Shown: piece after piece, positions 31,811-44,820 of the stretch
Layout of the letters: every line of letters begins with the position of its first letter
Position numbering within the stretch: position 1 is the stretch's first letter
NCBI GenBank assembly: GCA_003439945.1
Contig: QVRM01001475.1
Coordinates: 1-64,000 of the forward strand
Source of the DNA: Dermanyssus gallinae
Lineage: Eukaryota; Arthropoda; Arachnida; Mesostigmata; Dermanyssidae
Reading direction: 5' to 3'
Length of the DNA: 64,000 nucleotides
The notes under the pieces: generated by a model
Told to the model about the DNA's origin: nothing
What the model saw: only the letters and a program-made list of their open reading frames with translations
Database searches by the model: none
Position numbers and translations under genes: made by a program

Positions 31811-31870
31811 CAAGAAAACACCATCCAATACTTTGATACGAATCGCATTTCTCATATGCTGCTTGACAAT
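31811..31870 (+). repeat. 60-bp direct duplication, copy 1
   Basis: It shares CCAATACTTTGAT and GCATTTCTCATATGCTGCTT with 32413-32470, about 600 bp away. Confidence 0.85.
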
Positions 31871-32412
31871 AATGCTGTTATTTCTGCATGCATCTAATAA
31901 GTAAATATTATTACAAGTTGAATACGACTGTGAGTTCACCCTACCGAAAAGGTGACTACGCATACTTTAGGCTCTAACATCCCCAATAATTCAAGTTTTG
32001 CTTTCCTGGTATGCGGTATGGTTTGCTTCAGTTGCAGTTTAATGCGCAGTCGCTTCTACTGTTCCTGGAAGGCAATGGTGGGTAGCTGATAAGCGGAAAT
32101 GTTGATTTACCTAGAATTTCCCCAACAGTCTTTGTGTTTCATGGTCGCTGTCTCTCCGCGGCGAGGTTTATCGTCTCTTCCTTCTCAATAGGCATAGCCC
32201 AACAAAAATTCGATCCCCCTAGATAGTCCCCTAGAATGGCTTGTGCGGCTAACCGTATCGGTATGAAAACTCGGAGCCCTGTCATGCGTAGGATCGAATA
32301 TCGCTCAGGGTAACAGTAATTTCTTCCTCCTTGATTGAGAATCTGATTAAGCATTGTGCTGCTGCTACAGTGTGCCATCTGTCTGCGGTAATTGTCTTGC
32401 GGCTATACGTAT

Positions 32413-32470
32413 TATGGAAACACTAGCCAATACTTTGATCACTTGCATTTCTCATATGCTGCTTGACAAT
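32413..32470 (+). repeat. 60-bp direct duplication, copy 2
   Basis: Second copy of 31811-31870, with a few substitutions and small indels. Confidence 0.85.
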
Positions 32471-33859
32471 CAAGTTGCTTCCTTCATGCCAGAGTTGCCT
32501 CCGTCACTCACACTTTATATTTGAGTATCTGTGACATGATGGCACCCGCGGTGCGCTTCTCTTTACTTAGTGAACAACAGGTCCAGCGCTTCTTCGTTGC
32601 CTTCGCCTTCACGATGGCCGTTTGCTATGATGGTTTGCTTGGCGATAATGACTTCGGGGTAATGATAACGTGTTGGTGTGACCACGTACTGCATCAGTAT
32701 CCTGCATTCCGCTGCTTTCCATTCTTCAACGTGGCTCGAGTGTAAGATATGCGTTGTCAAAAAAGCCTCGATGCAGCTGGAGTCCCTATGCCTCCAGAGG
32801 TCGTGGAATTGCTGTGCTCAAAAGCTCCGCCACCCTTGACCACCAGTCAATGACAAAAATGAGTAGCAAATAAGAGCCTATCCTGACGGAATTTGTGCAG
32901 AGAAGAGCACAAATTGTCAACAATACAATATGTCAACAATATGTTTTTCTGCCATGCAAATTTGGGGGTATGTTCTTAATTGTTAATTATTTATACTATG
33001 GGAAAAAGCTTCTCTTCACCAAATCTACAAAAAATCTTTCGACAACAAGATGTGTCACTTGTCTACTTGTGTGTACAATCGTATAACGTCTGGATTAGGG
33101 GGTCGTATTGCCAACTAGTACACACGCCTTGTCGCAACAAGAATTATTGTGCTTGATGATGCTGCTATATATATATACAATTAAATAAGGGTGTCTATCC
33201 GATTAGAGATCGCTGCCGCAGCCTACCAAACACAGATGTATATTTGGCAACTTGTCTCTGATGTCGCCTAAATTTATAAGAATTTCTCAAAGCGACATCA
33301 AGATCTCCGACGGTGCGTATGCCAGCCATATTCTCTTCACCAATCATACGAAATATACATGAATGATACATATAAATGGTTCAGAGGTGGCATTCACTAT
33401 CATCACTAATATTTCTATATATTTTAAGTAATATGTGTACATCTCCTATGAACGTTTCTTCTGGTTAATACACTTTATTACCGGAGGCGAAAATAGTTAG
33501 AAAAAAGAGGTCGAAAACATTTTCTTGAGTTAGATTAAGCAACGTGCGTGGAGAGAGGAAAAAGAGCAAGTGTCTGGTGACTAGACACTGTAATCAAACA
33601 CCCGTCAAATGTTACTCAGCCATGCCGACTGCTCGAGAGATTCCCAGGATCGCACTGGGTGCATACAAAAGACAGAGCTTTCTACATATTTAAAACGTTG
33701 TTAGAGTTGACACCAACATTTGACCTCCAGTATAAACGGTTTTAGGTTTACCAGAACGTCTTGTTTTAATTCCATTATTATGTACATGCTTCAATAAGTT
33801 AATCAATCTAAGTCAATACATTGTATTGTTCTCTCTCTTTACTTTTTTTTTGGTGAGAG

Positions 33860-33950
33860 GGAAAAATGTTTTTACGCACACCCAAAGCGGGTAGTGTGGG
33901 ACTCATGCTGATGTTGTTGGCATAATACCCACTAAAAACATCTCACCTTA
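33860..33950 (+). repeat. Dispersed repeat, copy 2 (pairs with 12083-12190)
   Basis: It shares GATGTTGTTGGCATAA and flanking blocks with 12083-12190 in the same orientation. Its ACGCACACCCAAAG and CCCACTAAAAAC words also resemble the reverse complement of 39165-39265. Confidence 0.6.
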
Positions 33951-36137
33951 AATGGCCTCAGAAAGAGGCGAGGAGCTGGAACCAATCTGTAATGCTACTT
34001 CAACCACTATTTCTTCCTTAGGGTTGCGTGAACAGAGCGCACATCGCGGTCTGCACCAAATCTTTTTGTTCTCTCTTTTACTGTCATTAATTACAATACG
34101 GTTACTAATATTTCTTATTATTAATATATGAAATACTAGTATGCTGGTAATATTACACGTCTCTCTTACCGACAGAGATTATTTCCGATTTTGCAGCGTA
34201 ACCTGCGCTAACTACTTTTTACGTCTAAGGGTGCTGAAATTTTAGTCCAACGTGCGTTTTCCTTTTCGATGTTTTACCTCTGTTCCGCAATATGGACCAA
34301 CTTCTTGGTATTTACCACTACCCGTCCGTCATCGCATCAAGATATCTATGCTGCTCTACTTTGCGTTGATTGTTCGGAAAATGCAACTTTGGGATATATC
34401 TGTATGCCGCTCACGCTTTCTCGCCCTTCTGGGTCGGTACTGCGATGTCGATTAGTTGGTTTATTTTGTGACGATATGTGCCCCATGTACGTAATTGCCT
34501 GGTTTTATCTATAAAGAGTATCTACGTCCACGAAGTGATGTCGCGTCTCCCTGGACGTATTTCCAATATTCACTGCAGGCGCCCACTGGCACCGCTCATG
34601 CTGGTTATCTATTGGCGGCCAAAACTTTCAAACGAGGTTGTTACAATCCAATACCCGATTTATCATTTTTCTCTGAACGCACAAAAATGCTCTCCTTGCT
34701 CCCTTAGCTTACCCTTCGAGAGCGAGGTTTATGCTAATGCTGCTACCAGAATACCTAGCAAATTATACCTTTCGTACGTTGTCACACCGCAGTCGCATAC
34801 ATTGCATTATCTCAGACGTTAAATTGTTGTCCGGAAAGATCGTTTATTAAACCCACTGCCCTTTGCTGCCGGCGTAGTACGCCCAAGTAGTTTCGTCGCC
34901 GCTGACATCCCGTGCCGGGCAGACGTCATCTTCTGACCTTTGCAGACAATTTCTGTCGTTTGCAATTATTTTTTGTCGACATTTGCACGTTTCGCTCCCC
35001 TACGTTCTTTTTTCGCTCGACCATTGTTTCTGTGCCTCGAGTACTACTTACTAGTTTATCGTCGTCTGATGCAATTGCACTCTACCAGTACCGCTACTCA
35101 TTTAATTTATTGAAGTATTGAAGTAGCAACTCACTAGATCCGCCAAAACAACCGCTCCATCTGTCTCCACGAAGGCTCGTTGCAGCCTTATTGCGCGCAT
35201 GCTTTTCTTCACCTACTTGGCCGACCTTCGAAAAGATGATGTTCCTGTTGAAACAAAATGTTTTAATTTAGCATGCGGCTGAGAAATGTTAATTTTAATG
35301 GCTTTTGTTTTAATGTACGAGTGGTAAGACCTTTTAAAGATCTTGTAAGTTTTATTTTCTATGAATTAACTGGAAAATGCGTTTGCCACTATGCGCCGAT
35401 ATTGTGGGGCCCCAAACTGCTAAAAAACAGTCGTGGAGACCGCCTGCGCACTAGCAGTCGGGTAGTGCGAGCCTACTCTTCGCAGGATTCTTCCATTCCT
35501 CCAGGGGCACACTGAGACACGCCGTGCGCGTAATTATCTAGCCGATATTACATTCGAGTTCATTCATTATCGAGTTTGTGGTTCGAATCCGGGTTCGTTG
35601 TCCTCATTAAACGCGTCACAGAGGCGCACTGTTTTGCGCAGGCCAAATAACTCATTGGTCAGTATTGTATGTTTTGGAGCGTCCTTAATGTCCATCACCC
35701 TAGTGGACGCAGTATCGTACACAGGTATGTCTGAAACTCGCCGTGGCCTGTTAATACCCAGGTAGTAAAAAAAGAAAGTTATCTCCCCGGCCGGGCTAGC
35801 CAGCTTGCAGAAACTGTAGCATTTGGTGCTCCTTCCCCTAGGTAGATCCATTTTAGCTGCCACCGGTACACAATTCGCCGACGTTCGTCTTCTTCTTGTT
35901 TTCGCAGGGGTTTACAGGCGATGGCGCTCTAACCTTCAGATTCCAGGTAAGCAATCCGAGAGCAATTTGGCCCGGCGCAGCTGTTCTAATGCTGGCTGTT
36001 GTAAACGCCTTCCGTTATGGACCATGCCGAAGCCCCGAACAGCGAACACCATGATGCGCTGTCTCGCATGGTGGGGCCCATAGGTATTGAGCATGAGACG
36101 CGCGAAGTCATTGGCCGTGGACATTATGGTTGTCCGT

Positions 36138-36179
36138 TGGGTACCTCGATGTTGAGTTGGGTGCTTCAATGTTGAGTTG
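36138..36179. repeat. 20-bp tandem duplication
   Basis: TTGGGTACCTCGATGTTGAG is followed directly by a copy with three differences. Confidence 0.85.
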
Positions 36180-36649
36180 TCTTGGTCACTAAGTCGGAGA
36201 TAGAAGGCAAGACAGCATTTTTGCCTCACCAAAGCAGTTAGCCTTGTTCACGGAGCCAGGAGGGCCTTACTGTCTGCATCTAAACTGGAGTAATGGTAAG
36301 TGCCTTACTTGCAGGTAGGTGGTACAGGCGGTGACGACGAGGTCATCAGCCACGCCAAGAAGATCGACACCTCTGCGTTTTACTCCGCAAGATTCTGAAG
36401 GCTGGTTGTTCATGATAAATTTAAATTTTTAAAGGCAAGGGCTTTAAAAGGGTTTGTCGTTAGCGTTAGTTTCTTGGAATAGGAATGTTGTTTGTGGTTT
36501 TCTATGCCATAAGGAAGGTGGCCTGCTGGAAGCACTGCGATGTCTCATAGATATATTGCAGAGTTACCACTAGCTACTCTCAATGGTTTTGAACATACAA
36601 TTTGTATATTTCGTTTTGGTAGGAGTCTTCTACATTACTATTTATACGA

Positions 36650-36960
36650 TATAAAATTATGTTTATTTAGCTTTGCTATGTTAGCACTTTGGAGTGAATA
36701 ACTGTCTCCACAGGAACGTGTGGTTTCGGGTTTTTTAATCCAGGATCGGCCAAGTTCAACAATGTGTCCCAAACAGGTGCTGCATTAATTAGTTGAATGT
36801 CGAGCAACATTGAACTTAGAATTTGGATGCTCTCGAGCCTCCAGTCGAAAGGTTAAGGCTTTTACCCACGCTGAATCAGCTTGAATATTAGATGGCCTGT
36901 AGCTCCCAAAGCCCCAAACGCCAACGGACAAAAATCGTGCGGACAATCAACGGCTATAAA
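36650..36960 (-). pseudogene. Retroelement 3' end, second copy (pairs with 7540-7830)
   Basis: Roughly 300 bp align block by block with 7540-7830 in the same orientation: GGAACGTGTGGT, TAATCCAGGAT, TGCTCTCGAG, AAAGGTTAAGGCTT and AATCGTGCGG (corresponding words differ by a few bases). It is therefore a 5'-truncated copy of the same minus-strand retroelement. The DGKRPDG region is not included. It abuts a plus-strand LINE fragment at about 36980. Confidence 0.75.
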
Positions 36961-36979
36961 CGAAGACAAGTTTTGTCCT

Positions 36980-38230
36980 TATTCCTAGACATGGAAAAAG
37001 GATAGGTTCCTCGGCCTATAGGCCCATCTGCCTCCTCGAAACCTTGAGGAAAACCCTAGGGATCGTTCTGGCCAATAGGTTGAACGAGGAAGTCGAAACC
37101 GGAAGTTTTTAATACTCTTGGATGATAAAAATGCCTTCAACACGATTAAATAGAAAATAGTTGTACTCGCGCTGAAGAGAAAACCAATGCCTACAAACCT
37201 CGGTCGAATAATTATATTCTACCTGGATGAACGAAGTCTACAAGGTTCGATTCTGGGACCCGTCCTCTAGTTTTTGGACTCAATGGGGTATTGGACATCA
37301 GCAATTACCTAGAAAGGCCTCTTGACCTACGCGGATCACCTGGTCCCGATAGTCACGGCGCGGGCCGGAGCGACCCTACAGGAGACGGGCAAAGAAGCTT
37401 TATCGATGGTTGCGAAGTAGATGGGCTGCACTCGTCTGACGCTTGCACCGCATAAGCGCGAGGCGCTGTATCTGACAGCCCAGACGAGGACAAAAGGAGT
37501 CCGCCTTATGATAGCGGTCCTCCTGACAGAAATTAAAGAACAGGCGAAGTACCTTCAGGTGACCCTCGACACGGGGTTTACCGGAGCGGCACATGATAAA
37601 CATCTCGCGGCAAAGGCCCAGCGGACCACGTTAAACATGGCACAGATTATGCCAAGAATTGGGGGTGCATCAGGAGAAAACCGACTGCTAGCTTCGGTTT
37701 TCGAATCACCGTCCTTCTACGCGGCGCCGTCTGGCCGGACATGGCATTACGGACGGCGAAAAATAAAATTGTACAAAGGTCGGCTCAACGGACACTAGCA
37801 ATCAGAGTTAGCCGGGCGTACCGGACGGTCTCAACCGAAGCCTTATTGGTTTTGGCTAAAATGCTGCCATGGGACCTTTTCGCGGGAAAGAGAAACAATA
37901 TATTTCTGAAGGAAAATCTGGATCTCGACAGGGACAGAAGCACTACAATGGGCGCAGGCTACGCCTGGCGTGACCAGGGGGAGCTGGACCAAGAGCCTAA
38001 TAATTAACCTCAAAACTTGGTATGACTGCCAATATGGGAAGTTGAGCTACTGTACAACTCAGGTTTTGACCAGTCAGTTCCAGGGCTACATTTTTAAGAT
38101 AAGAAAGGCCACCAATAATACCTGTGTGCCATGCAAATCTGGGGAGGCGCAAGGCATGCAACACACTGTCCTATACTGCGAGCCTTGTTGGAAAGCAAGG
38201 TGCACGGCCTCCCCGTCATAGAGGTGATTA
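36980..38230 (+). pseudogene. R1-like non-LTR retrotransposon pol relic
   Basis: Plus-strand pieces in order: YRPICLLETL and LANRLNEE (RT block 1, about 37010-37100), DDKNAFNTIK (block 3, about 37120), GSILGPVL (block 4, about 37250), and TYADHLVPIV at about 37325 (YADD box, with the second Asp changed to His). Then come GCTRLTLAPHKREALYLTAQ, YLQVTLDTGF and SAQRTLAIRVSRAYRTVSTE, typical of the thumb region of R1/Jockey-group LINEs. A Cys/His-type tail follows (TCVPCKSGEAQGMQHTVLYC, about 38121-38180). Stops and frameshifts interrupt it, and the YADH change alone would be inactivating. No endonuclease domain or 3' tail was recognised. Confidence 0.85.
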
Positions 38231-38609
38231 GCTAGTCGATGGCCTCAACGGAAAAGGAGCGAACCGAAAGGAGGCGACGGAATTGTTCGACGCGCCATTC
38301 TAACGCTCTAGACAGCCAAAGAGACCGCTAGGCGGGAAAGGTTTACGCGGCAGCCTCAGAAGAGTAGTCGAGACCAGACGACGGGGAAGGTGGGAGGGAA
38401 AGTGCAGCCAGGCCCTTAAGCTCTAGGCAGGCCTCAAGGATTCATTTAGGACGGTGTATGTCTTCGCATAAGCCCCCTATCTGGATGCATGTAAATACGC
38501 AGAAAGATAGGGGAACACATAATTGAATCAGAAATAAATGGCAGGGTCGCCTCCCACGACTTCGAAGAAATGTCAGGTGTTACCGATCCTGGGAGGATGG
38601 GGAGGGATC

Positions 38610-38700
38610 TGGGTTTAGTGGGTTTGAAAGTTACGCAATCTGCTAGTGAGGCATGTGCATTATGCATTTTTGAAACTTTCCGGAAAAAGCCTAAATACTC
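38610..38700 (-). repeat. Dispersed repeat (pairs with 39165-39265)
   Basis: It shares AAATGCATAATGCACA and TCAAACCCACTAAA (minus strand) with 39165-39265, at similar spacing. Confidence 0.55.
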
Positions 38701-38889
38701 CTGTGGCAACCTTAGGTCGGTCTCTAGGATTAAAATGCGTAGTGTTGCGCCGTTTTAACTCTAACGGCTAAGTCTTAGAAGCCCAAACGTTATGCGTCCG
38801 CCTGCTTGGCCTCAGCCTTTATAGTGGCCTGCTAGAGAGTGGATCGTGCCTAAGGCCGGAACCCATGATATTCTGCCCGTATCTGCCCA

Positions 38890-39415
38890 TAAAAACGGAT
38901 TAAAAAGTTTGGACACAAATTGATAAAACAAATAGTGTATTTAATTTCCAACGTGTGTTTGTCTCTTTCAAAATAGTCCTTGCCCGCTGCAATGGACTTG
39001 TACCACTTTCTTTCGCATCTTTTAAAGGCGTCATTCGGAATGCGATTTTTTATCTCATCTAAAGTGTCGAAGCGTTGTCCTTCAATATGTTTTTATTTAT
39101 GACAACAAGAAAAGTCGCAAAGAACCATGCACTGAAGCAATACCACAAATATCCCGGTCATGTACATTAGAAAATCATCAAGTTTTTAGTGGGTTTGAGA
39201 GCCCCACACTACCCAGACCAAAGGGTGTGCATTATGCATTTTGTTTCTGGCCCTCCGTAAAAAAAGCGCCATGCACGGCGAATAGAGAGGTTGCAGAAAT
39301 ATAGAAATAGGATTTTCCATCAAATAATCCGAAATCAGTAACGATGTGTGCGCCGGTGCGTTGTCGTGATGGAGGATCCAAGGGGTGCCTCATCAGAGCT
39401 CAGGTGTGTCACACA
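38890..39415 (-). pseudogene. mariner-like transposase relic, C-terminal half, with insertion
   Basis: On the minus strand the pieces are PWILHHDNAPAHTSLLISDY (second catalytic Asp, about 39385) and IFLQPLYSP. Then a stretch of unrelated sequence (about 39100-39265) replaces the region of the third acidic residue. FDTLDEIKNRIPNDAFKRC, ERKWYKSIAAGKDYFE and a tail follow, matching the mariner C-terminus (F..C..RW..CI...G.YF). The interrupting segment includes a dispersed repeat also found at 38610-38700. No terminal repeats were identified and the N-terminal half is missing. Confidence 0.8.
39165..39265 (-). repeat. Dispersed repeat inside the mariner relic
   Basis: See 38610-38700. Its position inside the transposase coding region suggests insertion after the mariner arrived, or a rearrangement. 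Confidence 0.5.
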
Positions 39416-41068
39416 TTGTAGTAATTTAACTCTCATTCGAAACAAGACTTCTTAGAGACCATGTTCCATTGCAAAAAAATATTTGATTTAACGAGCTCTA
39501 CAGTCCTTACTATCAATTATAAAAAAAATTCCAAACACCCTGTATATGTATATATATATATACTATCGATTTTGGGTTTACGGGTCATGTCAGATCACCA
39601 AGCCGCCTGTAGTATTAAAGCGTTGGCCAAAAATGTCCCATTTAATAATTACTCTAGTCAACGATGTTGCTTCGATACACCGTCCGGCATGCACGGTGGC
39701 TTCTGTACCCCAGCTCCTTTCCAGCTTCGAACCGTAGTGTCCTGGGGAACCAGTCAGCCGAAAAGGGTCATCTTTTTCAACAAAAAAGAGACTGTTTTAT
39801 GAAATGCGCTCTTAGCGGCGGGCCTCGCAGGGTGTGCACTAAAGTAGAGTCACTATCTTACCAGTTTGTTTTCGCTTAAAATCTTACGTGTGTAAGAAGT
39901 AGATGCATTGATAAATATAAATACATTACATACCTGCCTATTTAGGGATCGCTATTTTGAACATAGTTTTCCTACCCTCAAGTCACTAGTTTCTGAATAG
40001 TTACGTACTTATGCGCGCACTGTGCATGTTCATGTCAGGTCCAGGATTCTACTACACCTGCTCTGTGGGAGGGTAACTGAACGATTTGATTTAAAACGTC
40101 TTTCGAGCTTCGTCAAGATGCGAAATGCACTGTGAGCAGCCCGGCAAAAGTGCCACTAGCTGTGCAAGCCAGTAGGACTAGTCCGTGTCATCATTTGGTA
40201 GGGTTTTGGCTATAGCAGGAAGATGTGCGAAACCGTTTGAGCCAGAGGAGGAAGTTGAAAGCCAGTGGGTCATTTAGCGTGGTGCCCATAGGTATTTACG
40301 TAGAATACATTGTAATACTTAGTGGGCCCAAGGATGCGCACAATATTGGCTTGACTGATGTTTGCATCCAAGGTAGATCTTACCGTGAGATCGTGAGAGA
40401 AAGCCTGCAAGCACAATGTTTGCGAGAATTCAGCAACGACCTCAAAGAAAATATATCGGCTTATCAGTCGCAGAAACATCTTGCCTGACCTTCTTAATAT
40501 AAGACTGAATTGTTTAGCAAGTAAACAATCCAGCTAAAGGTACCCCGGGACTAGTGAAATTTGGCCCTTAGGGAGCGAATTACAAAAATCGTCAAAACCG
40601 CACTTTTGCACTGTTTCAATGAACCCTAGGTACAACCTCGTGGATCTTTTATTCTTCTGTGTAGAAACTTAATTCTGCACCTTCAGCAGTGCGTACGCAG
40701 CCGCAATGCGATCTATTCGACGTAAAGAGCTTTAACAAAAGCTGATTTTCGCCATTAATTTGGAGATACATGTGACCGGTTCGCTATAGGATTATATGTC
40801 TATAGCTTTCGACTTTTGTCAACGACGGCGTATGTTCACATAGCTGATACGGCCAGAAGGCCGTCAAGACGTGTTAAAATTCAAACGGACAAATCTGTAG
40901 TAGAGCTTTGCAAGTTTTTTTTTGTGTTAACCTATTTTCAAATACGTTGTCCAATAACGGCCGTTACCTGGGGAGCACTTCGTAGCAACTGGTTCCCACA
41001 AGGCATTTTTAGAATAGCGACTGACTGGGCGTGACCCGCGGTACACACATATTCGCCGCGGATTCGTC

Positions 41069-41070
<2 letters not shown>

Positions 41071-41100
<30 letters not shown>
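41071..41100. repeat. (AT)n microsatellite
   Basis: About 15 AT units. Confidence 0.95.
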
Positions 41101-43357
41101 CTGGTACTATATACAGGAAATCCGGATGAACATGTTTATACAGTTACAGCTGGAAGACTTGCAATCAAATGACTGAGCATGATTGCCTGAAAAATTATAC
41201 GATCATTGTGGCTGATCTACTTGAAATAGAATTGGCGGCTGTATATACAGCATGCTCAATTATATATCCGTAAACATACCATGTTATACTTTCATATAAT
41301 ACGTAATAATAATAAATAAGCATACACATTTTATTAGATCCATTCATACAAATATGATCGTGTATTATACGTACGGATCTTGGACGATTTCCCGCGCAGT
41401 GAGAAGTCGAGACCAGTGGCCGGATAACGCCTTGGTGTTTAGATGGAACCTTCGAGTCGATTCTCCCACAGATAATGCTATGAGAAAATCTCGAACATCA
41501 GCATGTCGATGCCAAAACAGGCGTACTGTTTTTACCACAATCAGACCGCGTAAAGTTTTTTGTAAAACTTTCAGTGAGGATTACGCCCACAAGAGTGTTG
41601 ACAAAGATTGACCGTCGGAGATAAAGCCCTCTTTCTTGGAAGTGTGTATGTATAGTGCAGAAAATTTCGAACTAGAGGTTTCTATCGAAACGAACAATAT
41701 CTTAAAGGCTCGTATTAAGGCTGCGATTGACAAAAACTCAAACACAACATATGCGTCGCCAGAAGTTAAATTGTGACGATGGTCAAACTGAAAGAAAGTT
41801 GGACAATGACGTGCGATTAGTGTACTCTAAAATGTCTAGGAAAAGTGTTCACTGCATTCAAAATGATTAGCTCTGAAGCGACTCTTAGATAATGATTTCA
41901 CGTACATCTGAAGCCTCTTTTGGCGTGTGTAGGGGCACCGTCTAAGCGCCCTGCTCTGTTAAGAAATATTTATACTTTTTACGCCAGAACGTTAACAGGT
42001 TAACCGCAATGCACGTGCTGCGATATTGAATGTTGCCAAAATTGGTGTTTGTACAGTTAAAGAACCGAATGGCGATACAAACAGCTACTTCAAGCTCCCT
42101 AAACCGGGCGGCCGTTTTGCGACACCGTTCGTAGCACGGAGGTAGAAAAAAAGTTTGTCAGAACAATCGCCCTTCTATTGTATAAAAAGGCTCACATCAT
42201 ATATATATAACTTATTTTGCGTAGCTTGGTCTACTAGAGCCTTTTTCAACGCTATCGCTAATAGCTAAACACATCGTATAATTAACAAGGTACGCACACA
42301 AACAACACGGCAAATATTCAAAATGTATCGTATAGATACATTATTTACTTCAGTATATTTGGTATCGTACACAAAATGGTTCAGTACATCACTACGTGAC
42401 TTCCTGAAGAATCAGTATTGTCGACGACGTATATGTGAACTCTCGCGCAACCTTTGAATATGAACCCTCGTCGGTGATCGCGCGATCACTTGTTTCCTTG
42501 TCAAAAAGTCGTATCATAGAAAAATCGTCGCTTTCAGCCCTAATTCAGCCTAATCAAAATCAAATAACTTCATCATTGTCCAGTGCTTCTGTGTCTTGCA
42601 AGTATGATCATCAAATGATTTTGCACATATTGCAGCACCCTGCATCTTGTGCAATTTACAAACAATCTGGCGGTAAACAACTACAAGTCAGGAAGCCTGC
42701 GGCGACAGTTTTATGCGATCAAGTCACATCTTCCTAAAACGAATACAAATCCAAATGACCTAAATGCGCATCGCTCGCTACAGTATCGTCCTCATTTTGG
42801 CCTCTAGCGATGATCACTAGTCGGTATCATCTGGAATACGTTCGTCACCACTTTCATCCACCACTAAGCGAAGATGAACACGCCTGCCGCCTCTCGGGAG
42901 GGTCACACACACACACACACATTGGTACATAATTCATCATGTCGTCTCATATTCGTTACATGCACACACACACTGCAATGAAGTAGATGGTGATTGATGA
43001 CAATGCTGATGGATGATGGATGATGATCATAATGATGATGATGATGATAATAGAGATAATGACGAACGAATTGTGATAACGGTGCAAAACGAGGCGCGGA
43101 TGGGGCGCGGGCAAACAACGAACGCAACTAAACAAAAACCAACATGTGCTATATAATATATATAGTATGTACAGGGAATGTGGATAAAAAAATCACAAGC
43201 CGCCGTGCGTGGCGTGACGAAACAGGCCGAACATCTTTACTCTACTCTACATCTCTGCGTAACTCGACGTAACCTCGTGTGACATGACATGACTTGACGA
43301 CATGGCATGCACAGGCTAACGCCGCCGCTATCGTCGTCGCCATCGTCTTCTTCTTCT

Positions 43358-43409
43358 CATCGCCGCTGCATTGCTGAAGATTCATCGCCGTTGCATTGCT
43401 GAAGATTCA
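43358..43409. repeat. 25-bp tandem duplication
   Basis: CATCGCCGCTGCATTGCTGA... occurs twice in a row with one C/T difference. Confidence 0.88.
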
Positions 43410-44778
43410 TGCACGCTGCATGCACTCCTCCCCACTCACTGCTTTTGTCCCGAAACACACTCCCTCGTAATCCCATCTCATCGGGCCCGTGTCGTTTCTC
43501 CGAGGATCCTCTGGGCTTTCTTGTCGTCTCATTACCGCTAGCCTTTCTTATTCGGCTAGCCGCAACAGCCGACCCGCGCTGAATTGGCGGTGCATTCTAT
43601 ACTTTTACCTTCATTTCAGTGCATTCATTTTACGACGTAGATCGTTCGGCTGGCTAAACCGCCTCCAATGGGCACGCCATTCCGTGTGCGTGTGCTGCCT
43701 AGCCGCCACGGTGAGAGTAGTGGGGGGGGGGGGGGTGGCAATAGGCATCCGTTTTGTTTCGTCTAGACTTCTCTTATCTCGGCGGCATTTGTTATTCTTT
43801 CTCACGGCACAATGGCAGCATTTAAACTATCCGCTGAGACTATTCACCCCACTAGACCCCGATCGGGTGGTGGTGGTGTGGTACATGCGACATGATGGGC
43901 GTGAAGGGAGATTCCAGGGAGTAGCTCGGACTCGGTCTGGACAGACTCATGTCATACCCGACCTAGCGTTAACGTTACTCAAATGTTCATACTGAAGGCG
44001 ACGAGGGCGTCACCGACAATAGACGTCGTACACTGTTATATGTATTATGTCAATGATAATCATGATGACAGTGATGATAAATATATAGTTGAAAATACGA
44101 TGCTGCCGGCCCGGCGCTAGTGACGGCTGTGATGCACGTAGATAGGTGTTGCGGATTAGAACGACTCTACTCGCATACGTCTTCGCTTCTTACGGAACAC
44201 TACCGTGTGATGGTGAATCGGTTGCGATGATGCGAGCTGGAGATGAGACGACGTCTCAAACACAATCGAATGCAGAATCGCACGCAAAGTCAAATAATAA
44301 ATAAGCACACAAGTGAACAAAAGCAATGCACCACCAGTACTAGCACGCCGTAACAGCAGCACGCCTACTACGATCAGATGATGTGTGATTCATATTTGGC
44401 AATTGGCTACAGCAGGGACGGAATACTATTTCATTACGGGCCATAATTGACCTGGCAGGTTAGCGAACTAGTTCGCCTACCTCTCTTTCAGGCGGGCCCT
44501 CGAAGCTGCACGATCGAATATGAGCCACGTTTTGGTTGTGCGAACGACCTGTGCCTGCCTACTGCCACTAAGGGGGAATCGCTGCCGACATTCCGGCGCT
44601 TTCTACTCTAGGCATTTCTACATGGCCCGCCAGAGGGCAATTGTTGCCATTTTCTGTTGGAGAAGATCATTTCCTCCATCGAAGTGCACACATACCAGCT
44701 AGTCTTCCAGCGCACGAAACGCTACGCGCGCACTGGTGTATGTTGTGTCTTGCTGCCACTTATATACGTTAACACGTG

Positions 44779-44784
<6 letters not shown>

Positions 44785-44818
<34 letters not shown>
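44785..44818. repeat. (AT)n microsatellite
   Basis: About 16 AT units. Confidence 0.95.

Positions 44819-44820
<2 letters not shown>

Larger units (their letters stand above)
28778..36649. other. BMP 3' flank and intergenic DNA
   Basis: AATAAA words at 30431-30436 and 30533-30538 are candidate poly(A) signals for the BMP gene, but distance and AT-richness make them weak. Small tandem repeats lie at 29053-29137 and 29247-29352, (AT)n at 29856, 30621, 31250 and 31574, a 60-bp duplication at 31811/32413 and a dispersed repeat at 33860. No exon is recognised. Confidence 0.65.

Noticed and set aside
35560..35600. GGTTCGAATCC, a perfect tRNA box B word
   Set aside because: No matching box A, acceptor stem or anticodon arm upstream, so a tRNA or SINE call is not supported.
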